Shown piece after piece: positions 50,261 through 64,000 of a stretch of 64,000 nucleotides of DNA. Positions within the stretch are counted from its first letter, which is position 1, and every line of letters starts with the position of its first letter. A program made the position numbers and the translations under genes. Below the pieces are notes generated by a model. It was not told where the DNA came from, did not search any database, and worked only from the letters and a program-made list of their open reading frames with translations. Source of the stretch: Hemibagrus wyckioides (Eukaryota; Chordata; Actinopteri; Siluriformes; Bagridae); the NCBI RefSeq assembly GCF_019097595.1, contig NC_080712.1, positions 24,722,646-24,786,645 of the forward strand, given 5' to 3'.

Positions 50261-53200
50261 CGGCATTAGTACCTTTGTGTTTTAACTTTGGAGTATTCTG
50301 GAACGCAATAGTAAACCAAAAGAGTGTATACTTTTGCATATTTATGATTCACATTTGCATACTCGACTGTTAACTGACACCCCCTGGAAGCCCTGCCCCC
50401 TTCCCCCATCTCAAATTAATAATGTTTTGACTAGTGGCCTCAACTGACTCAGTTTTCCTGATTGAAATGCACACTGATGCGACAGACTCACTTTCTGTCA
50501 TTGTAAATGGAGAATGTTTGAGATGAAATAGCTTTAACTTTAACTTACTTAACTATCATTAAATAAGAATATAGTTAAGTCAGTTCATCTGCATTATTCT
50601 AACAGCCAATGAGCTAATATTAAAAAAAACTACTTTTGCAAATTATGCTCAAATTAACAAATAAAAATTGCGTATTGTCAGAATAGAGTGATGTATTTTT
50701 AAGGCCATTAAGTGAAGTTCAGTTCCCATTTCTGCTTTATAGTACTTTTATGAAAACTCTGGAGACTATAATGATGGTGTTAAATATATTTCTGCATATT
50801 TTTTGAGGCCTAAATAGGTTGTTTTGATGACTCACATGTCAACTTACCACCATGCAACTCATTGTTTATATCACACGGGTCATACCCTGTGTTATTAAAA
50901 ATCTGTGCCACAATCGTTGCCACAATTTTATTGCAACTTAATATAAAAACTGACAAAAGGTGTCTTTATGACAGATCACCCTGTTGGAGAAAATCTTAAT
51001 AATTGTTATTATGTAGGTTCGTGCCATTTAGAGTTAGAGCTTATTGTATGCAGGTCATGTAGGCATAACCACACCAGTTTTAAGTAAAGTATCACCTTAT
51101 ATTTTAAAGCTTGTGTTAACAAGAAAAAAAAAATCACGTTTACAGTTTTTATATATGAGTGCCACTAAGAGTGCCTGTATCAGTCTGTAGTGCATTTAAT
51201 GTCCTTCTGCACACATAACCTACCTTGTGTGCGTGATGCCATCAGTGTGGTTTAGTCCTGCTTCCCTGTATTTAAGACCTTCATTATGTTGCAGTGGGTA
51301 TCGGCTGAGTGCCAGTCCTCTCCCTCTCTCACCTGTGTGGCTCTCAGACATCTGCTCTGTTCACCAAGCTCATTGTGTAGCTGCTCATCCCAATACAGCC
51401 AGTGTGAGATGCTGAGAAAGCAGCACCATGCAGAGAGTGCAACTGTTGTGGAGCACAAGCTGAAGCATGTGTGTTTGCTCCACATGCTTTGTACTGCTTC
51501 TCTGAACAGATCTACGTTTGAAAAGAAAATTAGCAAATTGCTTGCAAAGCAGAAGACTGAGTCAGATTAATGCTTAAAAGTTTTCTCACAGCACTAAGTG
51601 TGAAAAAAATCTAAAAGGCTATGTTATTGGAAAAACGTGAGACTTAACAGTTACTACTAGATAAATGGGTTTCTTTAGATTTCCACTAGTATTGTATTCA
51701 GTATTGTCAAGAGGACAGACCTAGCATTACTAATCATTTACAATCAGACAAACTGGAAGAAAGTTTTTACAAGTGAGAGGGAATACAACTATAGCTTTTA
51801 AAAAGTTCAGTGCAAGTGCCACAGGAATAAGTTGAAAATAATTGAGCTGAATTAAGTACTAATAGTTGTATAAATGACAGAGAGCCACAATGAAAAACCT
51901 CAGCTGGAGAAAGTGCTAGTACTCATGAGACAAATGAAAGTTAGTTTGTGCCAGTTATAACTTGCCTGCATTAATGTTCATTCGCTTTTTGAATATTTTA
52001 ATGAGTGTCTGGGATGGACATTTTTTTTACTTAGCCCACAGTGGAAATAAAAGATCAAATGTGCTTGCCCAATACATGCTTGTGAACCCTGGAAACATAA
52101 AGACTATGCTAAACTGTGGTAGATAATGTAATGTAATAATGCATGACCAGCTAGTTAAGTGTATTAATACGGACCATAAAGGAAACGAACAAGTGTCCAA
52201 TATTGTTCTGTCCTCCCATCGCATGTAAAAGACTTTATATGAGTCTTACTACCAGCTTTATTTTCTCTCATTTTACTATGAGGTAACTGCTTGCCAGTCT
52301 TAGAATTATCACAGCTGCAATGATGCAGAGGAATTTACAGTTTGGTACTTTGATCAATCAGTGATCCGGGAATTGCGAATTGAGATAGGTTTTTTGTTTT
52401 ACCTTGTGACTTATGATCAGGTCTTGAGCTGAGGATAATGGGAATTATTGTTTGCAAGGTCAGGAGTGGTAGGCATGGGTGTGACAGGTGCAGCTGTATC
52501 GTGGGCACCTGAGGCTGTGTAGCTTGTGACCAGGTAAAGGCCATGCTTGCCGGACTCAAGGGAGCCCTGTCCTGCTCACTGTCCTCTGGCTTCCCCTGGA
52601 GCTGCCTGCTCAGGCATTAATTACACCTGAGCTGATAACAGGGTCACTCACCCTGGCCGCTTTATCCTACAACCAGTGCTTACACCAAACACACCACCAA
52701 CCACAGAAGAGCCACATGAAATACTAAAAAACAGCCAAACTGTCCAACAGATTGTCACTGTTCTAGTGCATCTGGCAAATTTAATATGCTCACCTATATT
52801 GCATTCATTTCCATATATACATGGTTATGTTTTTTTCTTCACCCTGATAAATGCACAGCTTATTCATTTTCACTCTCAGTCATTAGGTTGGAAGAGAGCC
52901 AAAAAACCCATCCTAAACAAACTAAATGGAAAAAATGAGTAGAGGAGAAAAAAACAAAAGTATAAAAAATGTATTACAAAAATAAGACTATGGGCTTTAT
53001 GTGATTCCTAGTGGGTAATGTACCTGAGGCAGTATGAAGTGTTAACATGAAAAACACATCAGAGGATGGGCATGTGGCTTGCCTGCTTCTTGTGGCATAA
53101 TTAGTCTGGACGAGCATGCTGGGATTCTAAAGCGCGAACACACACACATACACAAACACACACAAATGAGAGCAACCAAGCACACTGTGTTCCTTATGTA

Positions 53201-53364
53201 CACAACTCCTCAATATTAGACTGCTCAATATTCTTTTTCTGTATAAATTACTGTAACTTTCTGTTGTCTTAATTGCTTGATTTTACATACTTAATAGTTA
53301 TGATATTATGTTGTTATTATAGCATTGTTGTCAGTTAAATATACCGTCACTGTATTTGTACTGT
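50261..53364. other. AT-rich non-coding DNA
   Basis: Short frames only (up to 94 codons at 51252-51570, both strands). Poly-pyrimidine and CA-rich pieces are minor. No gene was identified. Confidence 0.5.
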
Positions 53365-54060
<696 letters not shown>

Positions 54061-54628
54061 CACAGTTTTATTTGTGCCTTCTTGAATTTAGTGAGGACAA
54101 ATGAATTTGTTTCATTGGGAAAATTAAAATTTTTCTGCCATCAAATGTATCACATTTGCATGGTTATAGCAAATAAAATTGCAGTGTTTGGGTGAACCAC
54201 TGACTCTGCCCAATGTTGCTGGTTCAAAGTGACACCACTCCTACTCTCTCCTTCTTCATCCTCATGCAAGTGTTGGTTTATTCTACTAAAGCAGACAATA
54301 AACCAAAACAAACAGAACTAAAAGACAATTAACAGAATAGAACAAAATTAGAGTATAGTCTATAATTGTAAATCTAGAGGCTAGACTGAAAAGTTAGGAA
54401 TGTCTAATAAAATGGCCAGTGAGTGTTTAAAAGATTGCTGCATCTGATACACAAATAACACTGTAACACATCCTAATATCCCACTACAAGGTCAGTGTCC
54501 TTCATAGGCTGAAAGGTTCATTGCCCAGATAATCTGGTCAGTGGTAGATCTGTGATGGCCCTTTCTGCTGATGGCTGTGGCAAAGACAGATACATACTAA
54601 CAGAAGAGCACATCTAAAAGTGCACCTA

Positions 54629-56036
54629 TAGACCCACCAAAAATATTGGAGTAAGCAGGCCAAATCTTTTGTTTTTGCTGCATACTAAAGACATTTGGGT
54701 TGGAGATCAAAAAGTGAATATGAGATGATAGATCAAAATTTCAGCTTTCATTTCCTGATATTTACATCTGGATGTGTTAAACAACTTAGAACATGGCACC
54801 CTTAGTTTGAACCCTTCCATTTTTCAAGTGAAATAGTAATAATAACCAGACATCAAACAGGTTGGCCAAGGAAAACAACAGCAGTTGATGACAGAAACAT
54901 TGTGAGAGCTGTGAAGAAACAACTGCCCCAACCCCCAGAATAAAAAACAAACCTTTCAGTTCAGCTCCTTGAGTTGTGGCATATCCAGAATGCAGAAATT
55001 TCCGGCATATTTTAGACAGCATTGCATAGTGATTTTGCACAGATATTTATCACATATATATGGCTACAACTATTTACACGAAAATACTATATACAGAATA
55101 TATAAAACATGACACACAAACAACGAAACTAACAAAAAAAAAACAACATCATGAGACCTGGTAACCTTGTAAGATATGTATAAGCACACTCATGTAGCTT
55201 CAGTGACCAAGAAACACCACTGAGTAGTGGTGAAATTTTCACAATCCAGTGTTGGAGAAGAAGAAAAAAAAGACACCCCCCCCAAACAAAAAAAATAACC
55301 ACTCATCAGCAGACAGAATCAGAAGGTCAAATTGCAGAAATGCAGAGATGAACTACAAATGTGCTATTACCAAGATTAAAGTTTACCAAAGTGACAGAAA
55401 GCTCAAAGTGTAGAGAAGGAATGCACACTATGCTCACGTTCCAAAACATACAAGCTCTTTGGTCAAGCACAATTTAGTTAGTGTCATGTATTTGGCTTGT
55501 ATGGCTGCTTCTGGCTCACTAATCTTTACTGATGATGTAAATTGGGAGGAATTTCATCATGCAGTAAGACAATGAGCCAAAACACACCGCCAACACAACA
55601 AGGGACTTTCAACAGGGGAGAAAAGTGAAAGGCTTTTAGACTGGCCAAGTCGATCACCAGACCTTAACCCAATTGAGCAGCATTTCACCTCCTGAAGCAG
55701 AGAAACCTCCCAAAACAAACAATAACTGAAAGAAGCTGTAGTAGCCTGGAAGAGCCTCACAAAAGAAATAAGAGCAGCTTGATGATGTCAGAGGTTTACT
55801 GATTTACTTTAATTTACTTTAAGTCTGTTTGTACCAATACTTTTGTAAACCATACAACTGTGAGTTCTGTCACTAAAGGTGCCATGTTTAACATATCCAG
55901 ATGTAAATATCAGAAGATGAAAGCTGAAAATCTGATTTAGCGTCGCATATTCATCTTTGATCTCAAATCTAAATGCTTTCATTGTGCAGCAAAAGCAAAT
56001 GAATTAGACTTACCATTCCAATACTTTGGAGACTGT
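54629..56036 (+). mobile_element. Near full-length, inactive Tc1-like transposon with long terminal repeats
   Basis: The left end TATAGACCCACCAAAAATAT and the right end ATACTTTGGAGACTGTA are inverted. About 150-200 bp of internal homology between the ends (GACATTTGGGTTGGAGATC versus its mirror near 55960) suggests IR/DR-type repeats. Transposase traces on the plus strand are RKTTAVDDRNIVRAVKK (54880-54935), a DNEPKHT segment preceded by a stop (55565-55590) and WPSRSPDLNPIE (55640-55678), which contain the Tc1 DDE motif surroundings. Deletions and stops disable it. Confidence 0.85.
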
Positions 56037-56246
56037 ATGTGGTAGATTTAACTGCTATATTTTTTGTCATTTAAATCTCTTATTTTATTTATTCTCAATG
56101 CTTTTTTTCCATACTGTTCTTGTCTCAAGAATCAAGAGAGTCACAGGTCACAACACAGGATGAGCACTGGCATAGAAATGTCTAACGATGCCCTGAATCT
56201 ATCATTATCATACAGAGAGGGTGTAAACACTCTGTATTCATATCTC

Positions 56247-56249
56247 TGT

Positions 56250-56288
<39 letters not shown>
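56247..56288. repeat. (CT)n microsatellite
   Basis: About 38 bp of CT repeats. Confidence 0.95.
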
Positions 56289-56291
<3 letters not shown>

Positions 56292-56339
56292 TACCAAATA
56301 CAGCTATTCACTGGGCCTAATCACATGTAATCTCCCTGC

Positions 56340-57060
56340 TCATGCACTAACGACATTAGTTTAAAGGCTTGTCATGCGAGGTTGCTTCAGCAATTTGAGA
56401 ATAACCAAATCTAAGGATCCTGCTTCATTTTAATGCCATTATACTCGAATGAACCTTTGAAATGATTTCAAGGGCCAGGTCTGTAGGGCCGTCTGCTGTT
56501 TTGCCTAAAGCAAGTTATCAGTTTCTTCTGTTGAAAGGCAGGTCATTCAGGTCTTGTTTGGAGGTCTGATAAGGAGCGCCACAAGGGAACCAGCCCATGA
56601 AATGCCAGAATGTCAGGTTCACCATCAGGTAAAGGGGGCTGATTGTATCAAAACCTTTTGAGGGACTATTTGCTTTAGGCACATTGAATGGAATTCAGTC
56701 TTCAAACCTACCTTACACAGACCTAGGTACAGAGCCTGAAAGCACTATGTGTTTCAAATTAAACGCATTGCTAGCGCTAATGTGCCTCTAATGCAAATCC
56801 CCATTTCTTTTCCTGGGTTTGCTCTCTGGTCCCTAAATGAGTTTGTTTGCGATAAACCAGCACCCTGCTTGGTGTAATATGAGCTCACACTGGGGAAAGC
56901 AGTCATTGAGGTTGTGTAGTTATGTGAAATCCGTTAAATGGCAAAGACCTCCAAGGCTGGTGGGTTTAACACAGGGCAGGGGCGGCTTTATTGGTAATTT
57001 TATTTTTGTTGTGTGCAATTACCTTTACACATATTCACATTTTATGAATGTTTTTGCCCT
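56340..57060. promoter_or_regulatory. Candidate conserved non-coding block
   Basis: Roughly 700 bp of repeat-free, mixed-composition sequence. It includes GATAAGGAGCGCC, GATTGTATCAAAACCTTT and GCTAGCGCTAAT. No coding match was found. The conserved look is an impression. Confidence 0.3.
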
Positions 57061-57219
57061 AGACACTGAGGAAATGCTTATCCTCTAAAGGTATTAGTTA
57101 TAGTTGTGCCAGGTTATTACAAATAGGAAGGCTTTCATTGCGAATTACCCCCACACTGATAAAAAAGTATATAGCAGCCTTAATGGTATACTGTCTCATG
57201 AACACAGCTTCTAAAAAGA

Positions 57220-57540
57220 ACTTTGGATGCAATAACAAATCACTTCATCATTGGACCTTAATGCCTTCATGAGGTCGACTTTCCAGTGACCTTTGATCTG
57301 TTTTTTTCGGCTGCAGCCATTAGCCCAGGCTCCACTGGCGGGCATGATTATGTCTTATTGTTAGAGGCAGTAATTTGATTGGTGGAGAATTAAGGCAGCT
57401 CCTCGCGGGTCATTTTAGCTCACTTCCTCTATAGTTCTGGGCTTGATTAAAAATTGATCCACAGCCGTAATGTGAATATATTATTGAGACTATCTGTCAC
57501 CCCTGACAGGTAATTGGGAGTACACAACTTCGTTTTCAGA
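57220..57540. promoter_or_regulatory. Candidate enhancer-like element with inverted TGACAG motifs
   Basis: Repeat-free and GC-richer. CTGTCA-CCCC-TGACAG (57494-57509), two facing MEIS/TGIF-type sites, is followed at once by TAATTG. TGATTGGTGG and GATTAAAAATTGATCC lie upstream. Confidence 0.3.
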
Positions 57541-58079
57541 GAAATGCTCCACCTTGGCTTGGCTAGAATGGTCTGTGCTGCTTGTATGTGTGGTTATGTT
57601 GATGCTTCTTGTGTTTTTCAGGCAGTGCAATGATGCTTAGATATCTATGTAGCAAAATGGACAATATTTTATGAAAACAGATTTTATGACATTGGACTAA
57701 GCATGTTATGTTACACAAGGGACTAATTTTGATGTATTAAATAGATGTTATGAAATGTTGAAAATCTGTATTTTTCTTCACATTTACTGCTCTTTCATTG
57801 TGTTTAGGTTCAAAAGCTTAGTTCAATAAATTCTGTAGTACTGCTGCAATAGAGAAAATAAACACTTTTTGTTTAAAATAAACTTGTACAAATTCCTACT
57901 CAATCACAGTTTATATATATATATATAAGTTTAATTTCTTGGCTGTGTTAGTAACAAGCAGACTTATTTCAGGTGTTATTTACTCTGTCATTTTTTAAAA
58001 TCATTTTTTATGTTTATCTATTCCAGTTTATCTATTCAGATTTTCATGTCTTTAAGTTATTTAGATATGATTTTTGAGG

Positions 58080-58865
58080 TAGATACAATTTAGGATGACT
58101 GACCTGCTGGCTGATGTGTTGAGGTGATCCTCATGATTCCATATATTTTCCAATGTGCACCAGTTTTTTTTCTAGCAAAACACCGCCAGCACCACCACCA
58201 CCACAACATGATGCTACCACCCCCATGCTTCACATTTGGGAAAGTGCTTTCCTGGTTAAAAGTATCACTTCCTAGGTTTCCCAAGTGGGATCAGAAAAGT
58301 GTTTGCCCTTTCATCCAGTATCGTCCAGAGATCCCAACAATACCACAGGTTGGTGATGACCTGTAAATTTCAGTAGAGGCTTCTTCATTGAAAACAGGCT
58401 TTCAGGCCATGGTGATGTAGAGCATTCTTAATAATGGAGGTACACAATTTGGTACCTGATGCCCAAACTTATTCAGCCGTTCCTTTTTGTTGTTTGAGGT
58501 TCAGATACACCTTTTTGACAAAAGTTCATTCATCCTTGGAAGTTAATTTGTGCTCTTTCCTGAAGTATGTAGTGCTTTTGTAGATTTTAAAAATTGCATA
58601 TAATTGAACAGATGCTTGTGGTACCTACGGTTGTGTGGAAATTAATCATCAGGTGGAACCAGACATTTTTCTGAGGTCTTGGCTAAGTTACTTACTTATT
58701 ATCTCATGGCATCAAGGGCAGTCATGATTAGATTTCTGAAATGTTCCAGACTGTTTAGATTGACAGTCAACTTGGTGTATAAAAAGTTTGACCAAGTAAA
58801 ATTCTGATATAGTGAAATAAAGATGAAATAAATCTGTCTCTAATTATTATTATTTGAAAGAAATG
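58080..58865 (-). mobile_element. Sleeping Beauty/Tdr-like Tc1 transposon remnant
   Basis: The minus strand encodes NVKHGGGSIMLW near 58190-58235, a well-known Tc1 transposase motif, and ARKKTGAHWKIYGIMR after it. On the plus strand, 58735-58830 (TTTCTGAAATGTTCCAGAC, GACAGTCAACTTGGTGTATA, AATAAATCTGTCTC) matches the left terminal region of SB-type elements. The reading frame is broken and one end is missing. Confidence 0.72.
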
Positions 58866-59389
58866 TATGTTATTGTGAAAGTGTATGTTACTGTGGAGTT
58901 GTGAAAATGTGATATTGTATATCTTTAAGCCGAAATGTATGTAATATTATTTAAACTGTAATTAATAACTGAGATTTATTTTTAAATTCACTGTAGACCT
59001 GTTGGTCGATTTTGTTTACCGCTGTAGTATACAAAACAACGTACATACCAAGTCATACTTAGAGGACCAGCAACAACAAAGAATTCTTGGATACAGAGAA
59101 GACAGAGAAGACACTGTACATGGCACCAGTGGAGGGTTTTTGTGAGTGATTGTCATTTACACTTTAACAGTAAGAAAAACTAGAGGTCAACAAGGAAATG
59201 ATCCTGCTTTATGTTTTAAAAAAATACGTCAAGGTCCATTTTTAATAGAGACATTAATTAGAGACACTACATGGTTTTCACTCAGATAAGATAATTCGGT
59301 TTGAAAGTACAGCCTACATGGGAGACAGTGTTAACAACTAAATGTAATTTTATGGATAAGTAACTTTGTGCCCTGCCATCTTCCGCTTC
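58866..59389. other. AT-rich non-coding DNA
   Basis: No feature was identified. Confidence 0.5.
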
Positions 59390-60070
59390 TCTGTTTTCAG
59401 GGAACGTTAGTTTCCTTACAAAAGGGCATTTCCTTCTGAACAGAAATCACTGGCAGAGATTAATAACACCATTAGGTGGTAATGATGCTGCGCTGAGTGA
59501 AATATTTATTAAAGATCCCTCTGCTAGCAATTAGCATGGCGTGTCATTGTTCAGCGCGAAAAATCTGGATGATTACACCAGCATCTCTCCCTCGCCAGCC
59601 CCCGTTCTTCAGCCGCCTTCACACCACCACAAAAGAGTTGAGACTTGGGGCGTCCGGGTGTCCCATCTTAATTACTGTAATTCCACTCTGGTAAGAGAGC
59701 GTTCTGAGTCTAATTATGGCTGCCTCGTTGATTTCCTTGGGAGGATTGAGATCGAGAGTAGCACTGAGCCAAAACATTTCCTCACTGTAGTCATGCAGGA
59801 GGGCTTTCAGTTTCAGGTGTGCTTCTTATTTCTTATCACAGTGCAGAGACTTTGCAGTATATATAAATAAATGATCCCTTCAGCACTTGTAACTTTTTTA
59901 AGTGCCACTTCTTGTGCAGTTATGTTTATTGAGAAGTTTGCTGAGCACATGAATGTATTTGTTCTATCAGGATCTTCAGCAACTGTCAGAGCCCTGGCTG
60001 TAGGTCACATAATCAAAAATGTCCCTTTGCTTCATGGATCATCAAACGGCCAGTTCATCAGCTGAGCCTT
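59390..60070. promoter_or_regulatory. Candidate conserved non-coding block
   Basis: Repeat-free sequence with GCTAGCAATTAGCATGG, CTTAATTACTGTAATTCC and TCTAATTATGG homeodomain-type words. Short overlapping frames (up to 109 codons) have no recognisable domain. Confidence 0.3.
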
Positions 60071-60576
60071 TGAAGCATGTAGGATATTAATCAACTCGTT
60101 CACTAGTCTTTAATCATGTTTTTTTGTCCCATCACTGATACAGGCAAAAGGACAAAAAAAAGACACAAACGGAGACAACTTTATTAAGAGACAACTAACG
60201 TGATGGTAGTTCACTTTCCTTTGAACAAAAGGCATCAGGGAGACGGATCAATTTGCAATACTGTGTTCAGCACCCATGCAACAAAACCAAGACATGAAAG
60301 CAGAGCATTAAGACTCTATGAACCTAGCAATCAATAAACATCAGTGGCAGTAAAGACGAGCATGTTTCTCATTCTGCTGAGTCGCCAAGGATCTTCGTCT
60401 GGGGCTGATGAGCAGGCCACGACCTCACCATCATATTTTTCTTTCACATGTTTGGTGTCATTTATCAGAGCACACTGGTCAAGGTGAGAGCCAAGTAGGG
60501 GATGAGAGGGAGAGATGGAGATTGGGTAGGGTTGCAAAACCAAATAAAGCTAAAATAATAAGAAATTATAATTGTG

Positions 60577-60683
<107 letters not shown>

Positions 60684-61499
60684 GTCTTGTCCTTTTCCTG
60701 TCATAATTGTAACAATATACCATAACCATTTAATAACAATTTAGTGTCCTCACTCCATATGTGTTGTGTATGGATAGAAATACTTTTAAAAAATGTTCCA
60801 AAACATAAGAATGATATATTCTGCTGCAACACTGTGGCTACACACAATTCTCTGTTGGCCTCTGCTTATCAAAAGAGACAGGTCTAAATTAAAAATTTGT
60901 CCCAGACAAGTGAGGTATTTACACACATACACAGCACTCTTTAGGGTTTCTGCACAAAAGGCCTGATTGGAAACAAAATGTCATAGGGAGGGGTGTAATG
61001 TGACAATGTTTGCTTCCTTTGTGTAATGTGATTTTAGAACTGTCACACTGATGAACGGCATATCAGCATTGACTGTCTTCTTTGTTTCCTTATAATATAA
61101 GACTGTTATATAAAAGTAAGTCCCTCCAGGAGGACTAATTTAGGACAAAAATACTTGATTTTGCTGCAGCTTTTTCAACATTTGCAATGCAACTAGTTTT
61201 TTTGGAAAACTACTGGAATTGGTAAAATTTCAAGCACAAATTCTTTTTTTTAAACTACTGCCAGTGAAGACATATGTAATTTCAAGCTCCTCTGAATATC
61301 ACAGAGTTTGCTTGATTGTGCTTTAATTTCTGTGATTGCAAAATCATTGAGGGACTGAAAAGTAAAAATTGATGGATTCTAATCAGAAATGACAGATTTG
61401 ATTCACTTTTTAGCTAGAACTGTTAGAAATCCAGTAATACTAAATGTGCAGTTGTATTTTGTATCCCATCTGGTATAAATGTGATAAACTCTGTGAGTG
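60684..61499. other. AT-rich non-coding DNA
   Basis: No feature was identified. Confidence 0.5.
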
Positions 61500-62230
61500 A
61501 ACCCGTCTCCTCAATGCAGCTGTATACACGTGTAGAGAGTTCAAGAGGCAGTTAAACTCAGCACCACCATTTAACTCTTTTTGCTTTTTATGGGAATTTG
61601 AGCCCCTGTCCCTCAAAGGGAAATGTAGCCTTTCTTCGATTCAGTCGCTCTCAGTGATCTCTTTCATGCTGGGCCGTATGACATCCAATAGAAGTGCTTT
61701 TATCCCCTGAAGATACAGTACAAATCATCATTGGTTTTATCTCAGTCGGGGATGTCGATTTTCTAAATGAGCTTACTCTTTCCAGCTGCCTGTCAAGCCC
61801 ATTTTCCCTATCGCATGGCAGCCAACCTCCCATCCTTTCCTCACTCTGCCCTCCCTACATCACCCTGAAGTCTGGAGCTTTTCTTACCGCCAGGGTTTAG
61901 GGCCTTTCTTTCCAGCCTTTGTTCCTGTAGGGGGAGAGGGAGCAAACAGCAGGATTGATCCTACATTTGTGTCTTGGTATTGTTCCAAACCTTCCTCGTC
62001 AATAGGGATGGGGAGTGCATTGACTGGGGGAGGTTGAGGGTGCAAGAATGAAATTGGCTAAGGGTTTTTATTTCCCTGTGTACGCCACAGTGGCTGGCTT
62101 TTTGTGTGCAGTGGAATGTCCCTAATCTGGCCGCCATCGACATGCAAATGAGCACTGCCAGTCCATGTCACGTGGCTGATCAGAGGCATCAAAGCCTGGG
62201 AAAGAACTCTGCCAAGACCTGTCCTGGGCT
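61500..62230. promoter_or_regulatory. Candidate conserved non-coding block
   Basis: Repeat-free sequence of mixed composition. It includes ATGCAAAT, the octamer (POU) motif, near 62141 (CGACATGCAAATGAGC) and CACGTG-like CATGTCACGTGG. No coding match was found. Confidence 0.3.
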
Positions 62231-64000
62231 TCGATGTTGGGTCTGCATAGAGTTAAAACTACAAATTATGTCAGAGTATTGAATGCATAGGTTTCAAAGA
62301 AAAAACACACAAAACAAACAGGCTGCTATTGGCTTCTCTGTAGCACCATCAGTGTACTAAAGGAAATGTGTGTATACTTTATTAATGGCAGTGGTTTTCC
62401 AAATAAATGTTAAGAAGTTTTAACTGATAAAAAAATTAAATAAATTTAGAATAAATAATAAAAACTATGAAAGTAGAAGGAGGATTTTGTGAATCTCTCC
62501 ATGTGAGTTGCTATTGATTGATGTAGCTGAGTGTGTAGGACAACAGCTCTGGCCAAACACTATGGCACAGTGTGGTGTAACCATTGTTGAATCAGTGCCC
62601 TTTTTATATTTATGTGTGTGTGTGTGTGTCTGACTGTATTTAACAAATCTCAAGTCATAACTCATTGCATCAAAGCTACATATTGCTATTTACTTTATAG
62701 TTAAAGTGACTGAACATGTAATGATCTTATTTCACTCTACCCTGTAGTAATGCTTTCAGTAATGTTTTCTAACCTACCTTTGATGAGCATGAGCTGTAGA
62801 TCAAGAGCCTCATCTCTGGTAGTAAATATGATTCTCTATATCTTGTACTCACAGATTGACAAACCTGCCCTGCCCTTCAGTTCCTGTCTTCAGCTCCACT
62901 CAGGCGCCATTATGTTACAAGGCCACTAGAGACCCTTCTGATACAGTTACTTTTATTTGGATGGCTATGTCTTTGGAATTGAGGAGGGTTTTTTTTTTCT
63001 TTTTTGTGGACTTTACCTTTAGGGCTTGAGCTAACATTACAGTATGGGAACATGACACTCTGGGCTTTGACACTATCTTTCTTCACTGAAAAAAGAATTC
63101 CCTCTGAAGGGAACACTCCTATGACCACAAAGTCTAGTCATCTGGAACTGAGACAATCACTAAATCAGCATATGTAACTATGTAAAACCTACAGATAGAC
63201 AGAATAGGGTTGCATATCTAGAATGTTGGTTATTGAAAAGTTGAGGTGGGAATTACAGTATGATTTGTGATGTGTAACCAGGTTAGATATTTCTTTTGTT
63301 TGTCCATTACTATCAAATGTACAATACCAAACACTATTTTGATGTAGTACTAAATGGCATAGATTGTCCATGGAGGCTAGGTATGACTGTAAGCCTTTTT
63401 CACTATGGTTCTAATTTAGTTTCAAAGCTACAGATTCTTTGTTTAAATTAGCAAAATCCTCTTAATGTAATAATCATTAATGCACTATTCAGTTACACTA
63501 GCCTGAAAGTGTCTCTCTCTTATCTTCCTTGTAATGTAGGGTAAGAAACACCAAACTTTAAATCCCAGCTGACCATTACTTTAAAGCAATTAAATGTAGA
63601 AAACCACCCCAATCTCATTCAGTATTTCATATTTAATTCAGGATTTTAGTGTGTTGCTACACTGCTTTGGAACTTTACTCTAAAATGCAGGTATTTTTCC
63701 ACAGGAGCCTTTTAGATGTCATTAAGCAAGAGCAGTTCTCAATCTCACATCCCATATCTGTGATTTAATAATGAGCTATACTTGCCAGCTTGCAAATGTT
63801 TTTTTTTTTTTTGCATATCAAAGTGCAGGAGTGCACATGTCCATGAACTAAAAAAGCCAAAGTTTTTTTTTTTGAAACATGACTGCCATATTGCAGTTTT
63901 TACAATACCTAACACAGATATTTAAAAAAGGAAATCTGCTGTAATTAGCAAAAGATGGTGCCCTGTTAAATTGAATTTAATGACAACACAGCAAACTTAC
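62231..64000. other. AT-rich non-coding DNA to the window end
   Basis: Only short frames (up to 72 codons) and a small TG run (62612-62630). No gene or transposon was identified. Confidence 0.5.

Overview
This is a 64 kb piece of a ray-finned fish nuclear genome. The evidence is one intron-split vertebrate gene, long AT-rich non-coding DNA, many CA/GA/TA/GATA microsatellites, and several Tc1/mariner-type DNA transposon remnants, L2/Rex1-type LINE tails and a tRNA-derived SINE of kinds common in teleosts. The repeat mix would suit an otophysan such as a catfish or characin, but that is an inference. There is no bacterial-style operon, CRISPR array or phage.

Only one gene can be supported: spred2, on the + strand, coding from 6300 to 21588 in six exons. 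Every exon junction keeps the reading frame and the spliced product is 414 residues, close to mammalian SPRED2 (418). It encodes an N-terminal EVH1 domain, a central KIT-binding segment and a C-terminal cysteine-rich Sprouty (SPR) domain, so it should act as a membrane-associated inhibitor of Ras-RAF-ERK signalling. The first coding exon is tiny (17 nt) and differs from the canonical mammalian N-terminus, so it is probably an alternative first exon. Its leader has an overlapping upstream ORF. The 3' UTR runs to about 23.97 or 24.24 kb and contains a ~250 nt TA array and two Pumilio-type motifs, one displayed in a hairpin loop.

Layout: 1-5969, AT-rich non-coding, no feature identified. 5970-6316, purine-rich to GC-rich leader and exon 1. 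6317-14682, intron 1, with a tRNA-derived SINE, two degenerate Tc1-like elements in opposite orientation, a perfect 13-bp hairpin and microsatellites. 14683-21588, exons 2-6. 21589 to ~24240, 3' UTR. The remaining ~40 kb holds no recognisable gene. It contains an L2-type LINE tail sharing its 3' end with the intron-1 SINE, two adjacent Tc1-like remnants (29.3-30.9 kb), Rex1/L2-like LINE remnants (33.2-34.85 kb and 53.4-54.1 kb), a fold-back Tc1 derivative with a nested LINE tail (46.2-46.9 kb), a nearly full-length dead Tc1 element with long terminal repeats (54.6-56.0 kb) and a Sleeping Beauty-like remnant (58.1-58.9 kb). Between these lie stretches of more complex, less AT-rich sequence (about 37.6, 38.8, 39.8-40.5, 41.2, 48.7, 56.3-57.5, 59.4-60.1 and 61.5-62.2 kb) that look like conserved non-coding regulatory elements. 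That look is an impression from composition and needs an alignment.

I found no convincing new multi-gene system. The most interesting items are the upstream ORF overlapping the spred2 start, the SINE/LINE pair with a shared tail, the fold-back transposon, and several perfect hairpins in otherwise plain DNA.
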